DNA of 64,000 bases from NCBI GenBank assembly GCA_012845835.1, contig JABAKD010000023.1, positions 19,950,691 through 20,014,690 on the forward strand, given 5' to 3'. The stretch is from Undaria pinnatifida. Lineage: Eukaryota > Sar > Phaeophyceae > Laminariales > Alariaceae. Of the stretch, positions 43,218 to 53,708 are shown in pieces; within the stretch, counting starts at the first letter, position 1; each line of letters starts with the position of its first letter. Under the pieces are notes generated by a model. The model did no database searches and was not told the DNA's origin. It saw only the letters and a program-made list of their open reading frames with translations. The translations under genes and the position numbers were made by a program.

Positions 43218-43465
43218 TCGTATAAATTTGTTGGGACTTTTTCTCGTGCACAAATTGACTTGCGGAAAGCGCGAGAGCGCGAGTTAGCAACACTCGATGA
43301 AAAATCGACGAGCAGTGGGATTGCTGGACCCTATGCGCGATAAAAATTGAAGACAAGAACCGGGGGGGAGGAGGAGGGACGACACCTGTGACGACCACGG
43401 CTTGTCCAGAAGCTGGAAAGTAAAAGTGTGAGAAAAAAGAGACAAGAAAAAAAAAAAAAATGATA

Positions 43466-44068
43466 GTTCAAATGTTACTGGCATGTACGAACTAGTAAAA
43501 GTACAGCAAAGCACGCAGCGTGGCGAAGCACGGCAAAGCACGGCGGTGCGCTCTGCTGAGCTAGCACTGCGGTGCGCTGCTGAGCTGAGCTGCAGGGCAC
43601 GGCAGGGCATCGAAGGGCACGGCACTGCACGGCGCGGCGCTGCTGAACTATAGCGCTGCGGTGGGGTGCTGGGCGGGGCCGAGCTGATGAGCCAAGCCGA
43701 GATCTTAGCTGATGAAACTTCGTGCAAGTACAAAACAAAAGGTGGAAATCAAAGAAAAGTTAAAGCTGGACCGTTCCGCAAATAAAGAACAGGCGGCAAG
43801 TTACCGGCAAATGCTAGGAAGTTCAACTTACTATTTTACACAAAAAGGAAGGAAAAAACGCGAAAAAGTTCAAAATCAATCGTGTTGGCACAAAACAAAT
43901 TTAGAGGCGGACAAGCGGCAAATGGTAGGAAGTTCAACTTACTATTATACACAAAAAGAAAGACAAAACGCGAAAAAGTTCAAAATCAATCATGTTGGCA
44001 GAAAACATATTTAGAGGAAGCAGCTGAAAAAGTCAAGAAACAACTGGCAAAACGAGCATGAACAAAAA
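43466..44068 (+). repeat. Dispersed repeat, second copy of 17396-17845
   Basis: It has the same order of blocks as the copy at 17396. Here the segment GCGGCAAATG...CAAAATCAATCATGTTGGCA is present twice with a period of about 113 bases. The GCACGGCA-rich block (43500-43670) generates long minus-strand Ala/Arg/Ser frames that I reject as genes. Confidence 0.6.
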
Positions 44069-44099
44069 TAATAAGGCGGAGCAAGAAGTCAAAGAAAAG

Positions 44100-44760
44100 C
44101 TGGACCGTTCCGCAAGTAATGCACGGAGGCGGTGTCGAAGTGGGACCCCCGGAAATGTCAGGGGTGCACCAACCGAGCACTTTCAGTAGAAATATATCTA
44201 TAACTATGTTTATGCTTGCAGCGGCACGGGCCAAGCCAAGGTTCCCGTGTATTTCTGTACGGAGCAGATGGGTAAAGGAGCATGCACCATTTGTGAGCAT
44301 ATCTAGTTATTTCGGCAGAGGCAACAGGCACGCATCAATTTATTATTTAGTGCAGTGTGGTTTCAAGAGTGGGTAGGTTCGGCAGAGGCAAGGGCCAAAG
44401 GTGCTGGGATAGTTATGTGTAAAATGCGCACACTGCGGTGGGGACGCGTCGTTTTGCGCTGAATAAATGGGTAAGGAACCGTGCGCCGTAGTATAAGCTG
44501 CAAGTTTCGGCAGAGGCTAGATCCAATTGATATTTTCAACAGAGGCACCGACCAGGGTGCCCCCGTAGTTTCTGTACCCGAAGTGCGTATCGTTTTCGTG
44601 AGGTGGAATCCTCGGCTAGGGTTTGATCCAATCAATGCTGGTTAAGAGTGTTGTCTAGAACGGCGGGTTTCGGCAGAGGCCAGGGAGAAGATGCCCGCAT
44701 AGTTTCTGTACGAATGCGGTTACGGGGCCCCAGTCATTCTATATCGAAGGAAGGATGTGT
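44100..44760 (+). repeat. Imperfect repeats with TTTCGGCAGAGGC
   Basis: TTTCGGCAGAGGC (or TTCAACAGAGGC) occurs at about 44310, 44377, 44505, 44536 and 44668. It is usually followed by a purine-rich stretch and CCGTAGTTTCTGTAC or CCGTGTATTTCTGTAC. The units are 70-190 bases and diverged. No coding frame is supported. Confidence 0.5.
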
Positions 44761-45119
44761 GACCTTTCGCGTGAGCAATGGGAGTAAGTCCCGTATTCTG
44801 CGATGCACGATGTTATGGTAGGACTACGACTACAGACTACTGTTCACATGGCGGGATGCCCTGTACGTTTGTTTTGTGTGGTGCTCCCGATGGAATGATG
44901 GAGCCCCGGCAATCCTATATGGGTAATAACGAATGGGTTACCAGTTGGGCCTCGTGCGAAAGGGGTGTTGAAGAGAGCGATGATCGACGGCAGACCGAGT
45001 TGAAGTACGTTTTCGAGGGTCCAAAGGTGACCAGTTAGTTGCGCAAGGGCGCTATTTTAACTTAAGCGACGTGTGGTCCGCTGCGGTTCGCAGGAGCCGG
45101 GGGATGTGCCATCAATTTA
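44761..45119. other. Unassigned region
   Basis: An 86-codon plus-strand frame has no recognisable motif. It may contain the decayed N-terminal part of the tyrosine recombinase that follows. Confidence 0.25.
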
Positions 45120-45498
45120 ATCATCGAGTTGGATGTCGTGCCATTCGTTTCTCCCCCCGTCGGCCCCATTAGTGGCGTTTGGTTGGGGTGGTGGCAAGTG
45201 GTCTATGTGGACACAGGCACAAGCAGTGCAGGCGCTGCGGCAGGCGGTGTCAGTGGCGGGAGTGCAGGCGCAAGAATACGCATTTCATTTCCTAAGGATT
45301 GGGGGCGCCATACACCTGTCGGCTGGGGGCGCAAATTCTAAAGTGTTGAAACGCGAGGGCCGGTGGGCGTCGGGGGCGTACAAAAGGTATGCACACAGTC
45401 ACGGGAGAGACGCACAGTGGGTATCCGGAGCGATGGCAGATAGAGTTGAGGGATGCAGGAAGCAGCCCGGGCAGGGAACTGTATGGGGCCGAATATAG
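45120..45498 (+). pseudogene. Tyrosine recombinase, C-terminal catalytic fragment
   Basis: The plus frame from 45133 reads QAVQALRQAVSVAGV then EYAFHFLRIGGAIHLSAGG and KREGRWASGAYKRYAHSHG. This is the H-x-x-R (His 45286, Arg 45295) and late-tyrosine (AYKRY, Tyr at 45379 and 45388) region of tyrosine recombinases carried by DIRS- and Crypton-like eukaryotic transposons. These enzymes cut and rejoin DNA through a covalent Tyr link. The first catalytic Arg and the core-binding domain are not seen upstream. No RT of DIRS type is nearby, so the class (Crypton or DIRS) is open. The frame continues 35 codons past the domain before stopping at 45496-45498. Confidence 0.7.
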
Positions 45499-45639
45499 CT
45501 TGTATGGTAAATACCCGAGAGTGAGAACGTCGATTTACGAGACGCAAAGAGAAGAGGTGGGGGGAAGAGATGTAGGAAGAGTGTATGCACACGTACACCA
45601 AAATGGTTGATTTGTGTGTGTTCGGATGTAAGAATGGGG

Positions 45640-45740
45640 CTGTTTCAAGGTCAGCCCCGGGGTCTCCTTGCCCCCCCCCCCTCTTCGGGCGAGGGATGCA
45701 AAATAATTAATAGACACAATTCGAAAGCAAAGTACAACGC
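45640..45740 (+). repeat. Left member of a direct repeat pair
   Basis: GTTTCAAGGTCAGCCCCGGG, CTTCGGGCGAGGGATGCAAA, then ATAATTAATAGACACAATTC and AGCAAAGTACAA recur at 47115-47212 in the same orientation with modest divergence. The two bracket the array at 46165-46960. Confidence 0.65.
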
Positions 45741-46164
45741 GAAACATAAGTGCGGAGCGAAGCGTGAGAATGTGTGTTTTGTACGTACGTAGGAATTGCC
45801 GTAGGTCCTACAGCGGGCATTCGTAGGTACGTACGTTTTGTATGCACATGACGTGTCAATACAGCTGTCGTATCAGCAGAACCGAAACGGATACCGCCTG
45901 CTGTGAACTGAGCAGACGAGCAGGCAAGCAAAGGGCTTCCAGGCCGTCAAGGTAGCGGTGTGAGAAGGTATTCAGGTGTTCTTGTTTCCCCCCACCCGCC
46001 CGCGTTTTTTTTTTAGCAGTTAGTGGAGTTAGTGGGAAGGTTAGATAATAGGACCAACAATTCGTAACTTTGCATGGTTCGGTGCAAGTCACGGCAAATG
46101 TGAATGTGCTGCGTGTGCCACGGGTGGGCTGCAATGTGGGCAGACATGGAATGTAGACTGCTAA

Positions 46165-46960
46165 AGGAAAACATAGGTCAACCCATGCTTGAGGACGCAT
46201 GAGTGGTGTTGCGAAGGGGTCGTTACAAGTTAAGAGCAGCACATCCAGAGGCCAAGTGGTGCCAAAGGGGTCGTGTGCGGACATCGAACAGAAGGGTAAC
46301 GACGGCTTGGACGGGCACAGACTGCAATAGGAGCAGGCGCGGTATCGTGAATGGAGGAAGGGGTATAAAGGCTAACCCATGCTTGATGCCGCAAGAGTGG
46401 TTGTGAAACAGTCGACATAATTTCTTCTCCCCGCCCACCCGTCCGTGCTTTTGAAGGGGTCAAAATAACAGGAGCAGCAATTCGTAAGCTTGAATCAATT
46501 GGATGCGATTAACAGAAAATATGCTGGCTGCGTGGGTGCGTGCCACGGGGGGTTGCAATATTAGCACAAATGGGATTGTGGACTGCGCGAAAGGAAGACA
46601 TAGATCAGCCCATGCTTGAGGGCGCATGAGTAGTTGCGAAAGGGGTCGTTACAAGTTACCTGGAACAAGTTAAGATCAGTACGTCCAGGGGCCAAGTGGT
46701 GCCCAAGGGGTGGTATGTGGAGGTCGAACGGAAGGTCGACGACAGTTCGAATGGGCACAGGCTGCAGTAAGAGCAGACAAGGGGTCGTGGACGGTGTGAA
46801 AAAAAGATATAGGCCAACCCATGCTTGAGGCCGAATGAGTGGTGGTAGGGGTCGTTACAAGTTAAGATCAGCGCGTCTAGAGGCTAACTGGTACCTAAAG
46901 GGGCGTGAGCGGAGATCGAACAGAAGCGCAACGACGGCTCCAACGGGCACCATCTAAAAG
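46165..46960 (+). repeat. Tandem array, unit about 190-235 bp, four units
   Basis: CCCATGCTTGAGG recurs at about 46184, 46376, 46609 and 46820. Each is followed by GTGGT..CGTTACAAGTTAAGA, GAGGCCAAGTGGTGCC and a GGACATCGAACAGAAGG-type block. Unit lengths are about 191, 234 and 211. No protein is supported. Confidence 0.65.
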
Positions 46961-47114
46961 TGTTGTGGGGTCAGAGTGCATCCGTTGAATGGGGAAAGTT
47001 TACGTCGATGGCGAACTGTGTATGAAGCAAGGGCCATTGTTGTGACCGTGTGAGTGTGGCAAATGAGGCAAGCGGGAGTAACTACCGGGAGGCCGGCGAA
47101 AAAGGAGTTACGGG

Positions 47115-47212
47115 GCTGTTTGAAGGTCAGTCCCGGGGTTTTTTGCCTCCCCCTTCTTCGAGCGAGGGACGCAAAATAATTAACTGACACAATTCGATAG
47201 CAAAGTACAAAT
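47115..47212 (+). repeat. Right member of the direct repeat pair
   Basis: Same orientation and order as 45640-45740 (AAGGTCAGTCCCGGGG, GAGCGAGGGACGCAAAATAA, GACACAATTCGATAGCAAAG). The 1.4 kb between the pair holds the four-unit array. Confidence 0.65.
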
Positions 47213-47514
47213 TGCACATATCAGCCGTACATATTGTAACCATAACAATTTCCCGTCTCTTGTTTATATCCTCCGGTGGATGGGGGAAAATACAGCTTTA
47301 GCTCACCGCACTTCCAAGTACTTTCATACATGTCGTAGTTACCCCAAGTATATTCTTAATCCAGCGCTAGCTGGCGTATCCTTCAGCTCACGTGGTAGCG
47401 GCAGCGCGAGCTGTCCCTGCTGGCGGTCATCGTTACTAATCCAGCAGCGGAAGCTGCCGTTGTATACGGATGCGTGAGTATGTCCACCCCACCTGGTTCC
47501 TGGGGACCATGTGC

Positions 47515-47690
47515 GGCGGAGATAGCCACTTTGAACGTCGTCATTCCGGGTAGGGTGGAACTTGCGCAAGCTCACCCACTAGCAACACCCCCGGCCATAA
47601 TAAAACAGCCTTCCGCCGGACTTGGTCCGGTTGCGACGGTACATCCTACCCAATCGGGCGCTGGTCCTCGTAACCGTTTTTTTTTCATCA
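47515..47690 (+). repeat. Dispersed repeat, inverse copy of 24230-24365
   Basis: GGAGATAGCCACTTTGAACG, CATTCCGGGTAGGGTGGAAC, TTGCGCAAGCTCACCCACTA, CCTTCCGCCGGACTTGGTCC and CGGGCGCTGGTCCTCG follow in the same order as on the minus strand at 24 kb. It ends 18 bases before the hAT-type element. Confidence 0.6.
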
Positions 47691-47707
47691 TTAGGGCCCG
47701 AATTAAC

Positions 47708-48935
47708 CAGGGCTTTTCACGGGTCGGGTCAAATCTCGCGGGTCGGGTCGGCTGACCGGACCCGACCCGTGAGAATTTCGAGACGTCTTGACCCGACCCG
47801 ACCCGACCCGCGGGAATTTCGAGGCGTCTTGGCCCGACCCGACCCGACCCGACCCGCGAGATTTTGAAAATCCTCCTGACCGACCCGACCCGACCCGCCA
47901 CAATCCGGGTGACCCGCGAGATGCGGGCTTCATGCGGGTCAGGTCGACTTGACCCGTGACATTTCTCGCGGGCCAAAGTCGAAAAGTCACGGGTCAAAGC
48001 ATGTATACCTCGGTCGGTTGGTTGGTCCTTGGTCCCTCGTACTTTGCCCAGTATGTCGTGTTCTCTGGTTCTTTCTACCGGTATTGTTTGCAGCTGCTGA
48101 TTGTGTCATGTGGTCTGCGCGCGAAAAATGGGAAAAAAACTGCAACCCACATGCATGGGCATGCCCGTACCGCTAGACGACCGGGTCGACCCGACGAGCG
48201 ACCCGACGAGCGAGCTAGTTATAAGTGCAGTCTCCGGCCCCGGCAAGCAGCCTAGCTGAGCCGCCTCCGGCAGCAAGCCCACAACTGGGGCGGTGGGTCT
48301 GTCAGCAGGGGCTGCGATCCGCGATAATCCGGGGTCTGCTGCTGGTGCTTGCCGCTGCTGCTGCTGCTTCGACGACGACTGTCATTCCTTGCCTTTTTAC
48401 GCGTCACATTTCGTACTGGCATGAACGTAATATTACTACTGTTGTTAAGGCTTCAGCCGGTACGGGATTCGCGTCACATTGCTGTATGCCTTGGTACGAG
48501 TAGCTAGGGGTACTGTCTGGTGATTGTTCTGTACGCTGTGATGGCATATGATCGGAGCATCGGCACGAGAGAGGCAGGAAGCGGAAAGGTTTGTATTTTA
48601 TTTACGGATCCGAGGGTCGGACCCGCGGGGCGCCTGCACGGCAATGGCCCTCAGCTGTAATAAGTTTGAAAATGGCGGATCCACGGGCCAGATCCGCGGA
48701 TTTGACCCGCGGGACAGCCGAAAAGAACTCGCGGGTCACGATGGCGTGACCCGCGAAGTGACCCGTATCTCGCGGGTCATGACCTGACCCGACCCGCAAG
48801 ATTTTGAAAACCCCTTGACCCTACCCTACCCGACCCGCGAGATTTTGAAACCTCTTTGACCCGACCCGAACCGCGAGATTTTGAAACCGCCTTGACCCGA
48901 CCCGCGGGTCCGGTCATGACCCGTGAAAAGCCCTG
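47708..48935. mobile_element. Non-autonomous hAT-type element with TIRs and 8-bp TSD
   Basis: The two ends are perfect 18-bp inverted repeats, CAGGGCTTTTCACGGGTC. Immediately outside are GAATTAAC (47700-47707) and GAATCAAC (48936-48943), an 8-bp target duplication with one mismatch. An 8-bp duplication and a CAGGG terminus are hAT hallmarks. Just inside both ends lie arrays of GACCC/GGGTC units with spacers such as GCGAGATTTTGAAA: 47716-48000 and 48600-48915. They are probably binding sites for a transposase supplied elsewhere. The middle, 48000-48600, has no transposase frame. Length is 1228 bp. Confidence 0.85.
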
Positions 48936-48943
48936 GAATCAAC

Positions 48944-49704
48944 GAGGAACTTGCCAAATCCGATTTCGATTTTTTCTTCAAGAATTGAATTGAATTTGCA
49001 TCTGATTGGTCAAAAACGTGAATCGCCAGGAAGGCATTCTCAGAATTATTACGAAAAATAAAATTCAACGAAGAAGTAAAAAAACACTTCCTCGGTCGAA
49101 TTTAGTCAAAAATCGACAAAATCAATTTGGGAAGTTTGTCCACCTAGACATGGCATGTTCTATGCAACCGAAGCCGGCCACGCGAATTGGTGCCATGCCG
49201 TCGGCTGATTGAGAGGCGAGAAGCCACCATTGCGTGAGGTAGGACCACCGGAGCAGCCGCAGCGTGGCCTTCGAAGGTCCTTAGCACAGCGTAGACCGCC
49301 TGCGACGCTTCGCAAACAATCGAGACCGCTTCAAACCCAGTTTTTCGTCGCCCGCACCTCGAAAGTTACACGACCCCAATTACCACATGACGACTTCGCT
49401 CAGAAGTTCGACCGCTACATCCCCGTCGCTGCTGCCCGTGTCGGGCGGCGGGGTGGCGCCAGTCCATCCAAGAGACGCCTAGAGCTATAGCCTCCTAGCC
49501 GCTGCCGGAAAAAACAATCTGCCACTGGCCGCGGCGCTCCGGGGAGGACGCGAGCCATCGCTCGCCTCGGTCGTTGCCCACGGGTGTTCGTTGGCCCTTT
49601 TGCGTTTTTTTTATTCTGCGCCGTTCCTTGATAAGAAGCAGTGTTGAATTGCCGTGTATTTTCAAGAAACGAAAAAAAACGAGTTACGATTTTCCGTGCT
49701 CTTC
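48944..49704. other. Unassigned region
   Basis: A 93-codon plus frame at 49209-49490 is Arg/Pro-rich and has no recognisable domain. Nothing else is seen. Confidence 0.3.
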
Positions 49705-49874
49705 GTTAATCTGGGCCCTTTCGTACGGGAATAATCGGACATTCCAAGGGCCCGGGATAAGCAGCCCTTGGCATCGTACTGCCTTTGGCAGTTTTTTTTA
49801 CATTTATGTTCGTTGCCTGCGGGTATTTGCTTTGACGGCCGCCCTTCTTCGGCCAAAGGCGAAGTCCCCTTGTA
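49705..49874 (+). repeat. Structured-3'-terminus repeat, subfamily I, best copy
   Basis: TTCGTACGGGAATAATCGGA, GGGATAAGCAGCCCTTGGCA, hairpin ACTGCC-TTT-GGCAGT, TTGCCTGCGGGTATTTGC, hairpin GGCCG-CCCTTCTT-CGGCC, and the end GGCGAAGTCCCCTTGTA at 49874. It aligns with 38022-38160 (minus) and 4725-4881. No open frame or Pol III boxes are evident. Confidence 0.7.
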
Positions 49875-50511
49875 ATTATACAAAATACAAGGTTCCCGTC
49901 CGGGAAGTGCCTAAGGGAGTGGCGCAAGAACGAAACCCAAACATCCAACATCTGACTATCTGTGGGCAAATAAGATGTACCTGGTGGTAGTGAAAACTAT
50001 GTTTTTGTCCGCAGCTCGAGAAGTGGAGTGTGGAGAGGCGCCCTCCCGGGTACGATTCGCTCTCTCGCCGTCGTGGTGGAGAACCGTAAATAAGTGGTAA
50101 TCCCATCAGTACGTACGTGTCCAGCGCCAGTACTCGTACGATGGGGATTTTTAATACGGACGACTCTTATGCAGTAAAATTTGCGTGGTGAAAAATAAAA
50201 GGACGAATAGGTGGATTTTCAACCAGCAAAAAAAAAAATCAGCAGTTGTTCCGGGCGCCGTCTTTCTATCGTGGTTTTGATGTTTTTTCTTCGTTTCCTG
50301 TTGTTTCGTATGATATGGAAATCAACAATTATTTCAGAATAGGTTCGTACTCTTCGTCTTGTTGAGCAAGATATTGAACTTCACGACGAGTAATACACGC
50401 CAGGATGGGCAATCATCCCCCTTCACCACCAGTTCGTCGCAGAGTGCGCGGAATAAGGAACTGTAGGGCCTCTGATGTCGCTGAGACAGACAAGTAGCCC
50501 TTTCTCATGGA
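49875..50511. other. Unassigned region
   Basis: TACCTGGTGGTAG is at about 49979. An A run lies at 50228-50238. No gene is recognised. Confidence 0.3.
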
Positions 50512-51665
50512 GCATCAGTGCCTACATCTACTGCTGTTTGCTTTTTAGATTCAAGAAAAATTAAAATTACGCTGGATTGCTTTGATCGTCGTCCGATTCA
50601 AAATCGTCCCCTCGTGGAGACGAAAGCAACTCGCCTCAGCATAGCGAGGACTCGCCACGCGCACATACATGATGTATCCTACTACTGCTGCTGTGCGGCA
50701 AGGTTGTACACGTAGCGTTGTGCTGTCCTCATGTTGTCTGGTCCCTGTCATCTGTGGCACGAGCAAAATCTCCGACCCATAACATTACTCCTCTAATATG
50801 TACGTAAAAGTACTCTGTCTACTTGGACGTAAATGTAAGGATGGTTTGTTTTGTAAATTTAAATCAGAAAGGTTTCTATAGTACCGACCAAATTGGCGCG
50901 ATCAATGGACATGCAATGGAGATGCGCACGAAGCGGGAGCACAGCGGAAATATGGGGTATGGTGGGGTGACAAATGGCACGCTCCGATCAAAGAATCAGC
51001 TTCTACAACAACAGCAGCCACACGCGCATAGAGTTGCAGGCTGCTGATGCGAGGGGGCTGGACCACTGCTGTGCGGCAGGATCGTGGCGTGGTGCCATCA
51101 GCGCCTAAATCCACTGCTGTTTGCTGTTTACAGTCAAGAAAAATGACGCTGGATTGTTTTGATTGATCGTCGTCCGATTCAAAATCGTCCCCTCGTGGAG
51201 ACGAAAGCAACTCGCCTCAGCATAGCGAGGACTCGCCACGCGCATGTACATGATATATCCCACTACTGCTGCTGTGCGGTAGGGTTGTACACGTAGCGTT
51301 GTGCCGTCCTCATGTTTGGTACCTGTCATCTGTGGCGTGAGCAAAATCTCCGACACAAAACAATACCCCTCTGGTATGTAGTACGGAATACTTCTTTAGA
51401 CGTAAATGTAGGGATGGGTTTGCATATCAATTACTATTTTTTTTTTAATATATTACCGACGAAATTGGCGCGATCTATGGGCATGCAATTGAGATCCGTC
51501 CGAAGCGGCAGTACACCAAAAAGGTGGGGTATGATGGGGTGACAAATGCCACGCTCCGATAAAAGAATCAGCTACTACAACAGCAGCCACACGCGCATGG
51601 AGTTGCAGGCTGCTGATGCTAGGGGGCTGGACTGCAGCCGGGGGCAGGATCGTAGCGTCGTGCTC
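50512..51665 (+). repeat. Direct tandem duplication, unit about 585 bp
   Basis: Unit 1 begins CATCAGTGCCTACATCTACT at 50512; unit 2 begins CATCAGCGCCTAAATCCACT at 51098. Both continue through ATTCAAAATCGTCCCCTCGT, GCTGTGCGG, ATCTGTGGC, CGTAAATGTA, AATTGGCGCGATC, GACAAATG and ACAGCAGCCACACGCGCAT to GTTGCAGGCTGCTGATG. The second unit ends near 51665. The two are clearly diverged. No conserved frame is seen. Confidence 0.8.
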
Positions 51666-51999
51666 TGTGCAAAAAGAAGGGAATAAAGGTGTACCCTCTA
51701 CGAGCAGTAGAGCCCGGTTTGCATCCAAATCTTACGTGCGTACGCGGGGATAGAGGATGCAAAAACCCAATCCCCGGGGATGTTGCGGAAACCCGGGGAT
51801 TTGCCTTAAGTGTGCCCAAGGCCAAAAAAGTTTAAAAGGCTTGCCACGCGCGACACACTGCACGGATCGCGCCCAAACCTCCGGCAACGTGAGCCCGACG
51901 GTCGAATTGTGCCCACCCCACCCGACGTTTCGGAAAAAAGTGCGAGCACGAAGAGATGTGCCCGAAGGGAAAAAAAAAAAATCACAATCATACATAAAC
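51666..51999. other. Unassigned region
   Basis: No recognisable feature except an A run at 51970-51981 next to the LINE fragment. Confidence 0.3.
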
Positions 52000-52484
52000 A
52001 TATCCTCCGCTTCCGCACTAATGTTGTCGACTCTATGCTCTCGGAAGTCGTCTTGGCAAGCGCGTCGGCGTACTAGAGGGTGTGGTGGTCGCGCTTCCGT
52101 TTCCGCCAGCCGAGACATCGGGGGAGCATGGAGTGGTGAACCTGTCGAAACCTGTCACGGCCAGGCTTGTTCGGACTCCACGTCACGCACCCATAGAGTA
52201 GTGTCTCGATCACCTCGGCTTTCAGCAACCGCACCTTCAATCGTAAGCGCACACCCGGGCGATCATACATTTCCATCTTGTACCGCTGGAAGAACGCTCT
52301 GGCCCTCTGAAGACGCCGCGTTATCTCGACACTGAGTTCTCTGTCTGCGCTGATAGCCCCGCCTAAGTATACAAACTCGATCGTTTGAGTACCTGGCTGG
52401 CTGCAACGATGGTGGAAGACACCTTCCCTCCATCTTTAGTCTGCGGGTACATGATCTCCGTTTCCGCCTCGGAGACCGTCAGGT
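52000..52484 (-). pseudogene. LINE ORF2 fragment, copy C
   Basis: The minus strand reads LTVSEAETEIMYPQTKDGGK (about 52480-52420), then after a shift near 52385 FVYLGGAI...ITRR, KMEMYDRPGVRLRLKVRLL, LLYGCVTWSPNKP and RCLGWRKRKRDHHTL. It then shifts again and ends in ESIE...VRKRRI near 52010. It extends further toward the RT core than copies A and B and lacks the LINE 3' UTR, so it is truncated at both ends. A subfamily II SINE-like repeat starts exactly where its 5' end stops. Confidence 0.75.
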
Positions 52485-52800
52485 ACCAGGTACCGGCATG
52501 TTCGTGTTGTGTACTCGCCTTTTTACTTTCTTCAGTTGATCGTTCTCTCTCGGTCCCCATGCCCCCCCCCCGTCCGCAAATGACCCCCGTACTGCCGATT
52601 GAACTGCCGGTCAGAACGTGACAATGCCAACAAGCACACAGCACAGTAGTGCACAGCACAGGGCAAGTAGTTGCTCTGCACAAGAAGCTCTTGGCATTAT
52701 CAATTCGCACCAAATCAGGGGTCCCTTCTTCAATGTTTTATTGATGGTTGCAATCTTTCTTGCGCGAGCGAGGCAAACTTTTTGTAGGGTGGGACATAAT
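52484..52800 (+). repeat. SINE-like repeat, subfamily II, plus-strand copy
   Basis: It begins CAGGTACCAGGTACCGG and has GTGTACTCGCCTTTTT, CTCTCTCGGTCCCCATGCCC, GGTCAGAACGTGACAATGCC, CAGCACAG, GCTCTTGGCATTATCAATTC and TTCTTGCGCGAGCG at 52762-52775. The order is that of 16424-17200 in opposite orientation. The terminal hairpin and the CCCTTGTA end are missing; it diverges after GCGCGAGCGAGGC. Confidence 0.65.
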
Positions 52801-53487
52801 TTTGTGGGAGTTTAAATAGCCGCCGGAGGCGGTGAGAAATGGGTAAAAAGGGGGGGGGACGAAACAAGAGAACGAAGAAAGAGAGAGGAGCACGAGACAA
52901 GAGCAAAGCACAGCTAAGCGAGCCTTGCTTACGCGATTGGCGACAGCCGTGATGGAGAAACGAGATGCACGAGGTCAGACCTCAAATGTAATTAGAATGC
53001 ATACATCCTGCGGGCTGTGTGGGTGCTCGGCGGGCGCTCACGACGAAGGGAAGCTGCGGTACTTGGATGCTTTTTTTTGGAGGGCGCCCACTTTTAAACC
53101 AAGATAATAAGGAGAAGGTACGTACCAGGTATCATGTACGGGTACCAATGTTAATTTAGAGGGGGCGTAGGCAGGCAGGTACATGCCCTCCTGCCGCGGA
53201 GGCGGAAACGTACATAGCAACAAAGGTCCAACAAGGCTGTCTCCACTTTTCCTGAAGCCGTCATAGCATCGAACCTGCTTCTTTGGCCTCCTCTGTTGGG
53301 ACGAAGCAAGTATGAAATTCGCAGTGCCTGGGGTAAGAGGGTATTGTTTATACTTCCACTATTGTGGTTGAACTGGACTACTTGTCGTAGTTGCAAACGC
53401 AAGGCTGTTCGCGGCACGAAACAAACGCGAACGCGTGCCATCATATGTAGGACCGACCCGTGGTGGCGGTGTGGTTGTTCTATTTGC
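52801..53487. other. Unassigned region
   Basis: TACCAGGTATCATG is at about 53127. Frames under 110 codons carry no motif. Confidence 0.3.
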
Positions 53488-53708
53488 AGGAGCGTGCGGT
53501 GCGGTGCTGTGCTGTGCTGTGCGGTGCGGTGCGGTGCGGTGCGGTGCGGTGCGGTGCGGTGCTGTGCTGTGCTGTGCGGTGCGGTGCGGTGCGGTGCGGT
53601 GCAGTGCGGTGCGGTGCGGTGCGGTGCGGTGCGGTGCGGTGCGGTGCGGTGCGGTGCGGTGCGGTGCGGTGCGGTGCGGTGCGGTGCGGTGCGGTGCGGT
53701 GCGGTGCG
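53488..53708 (+). repeat. (GTGCG)n pentanucleotide microsatellite with GTGCT variants
   Basis: About 44 pentamer units: mostly GCGGT with two small clusters of GCTGT near the left end and one GCAGT. All six frames are long and open (CGAVR or HRTAP repeats) because the unit length is not a multiple of three and the unit lacks stop codons. Confidence 0.95.

Noticed and set aside
43284..43738. Ala/Arg/Ser-rich minus-strand frames
   Set aside because: They follow the GCACGGCA-rich part of a dispersed repeat; the sister copy at 17.4 kb does not keep the frame.
47600..48930. CRISPR-like array of GACCC repeats
   Set aside because: Units are 5-mers with irregular spacers, inside a DNA transposon with inverted ends and an 8-bp target duplication in a eukaryote.
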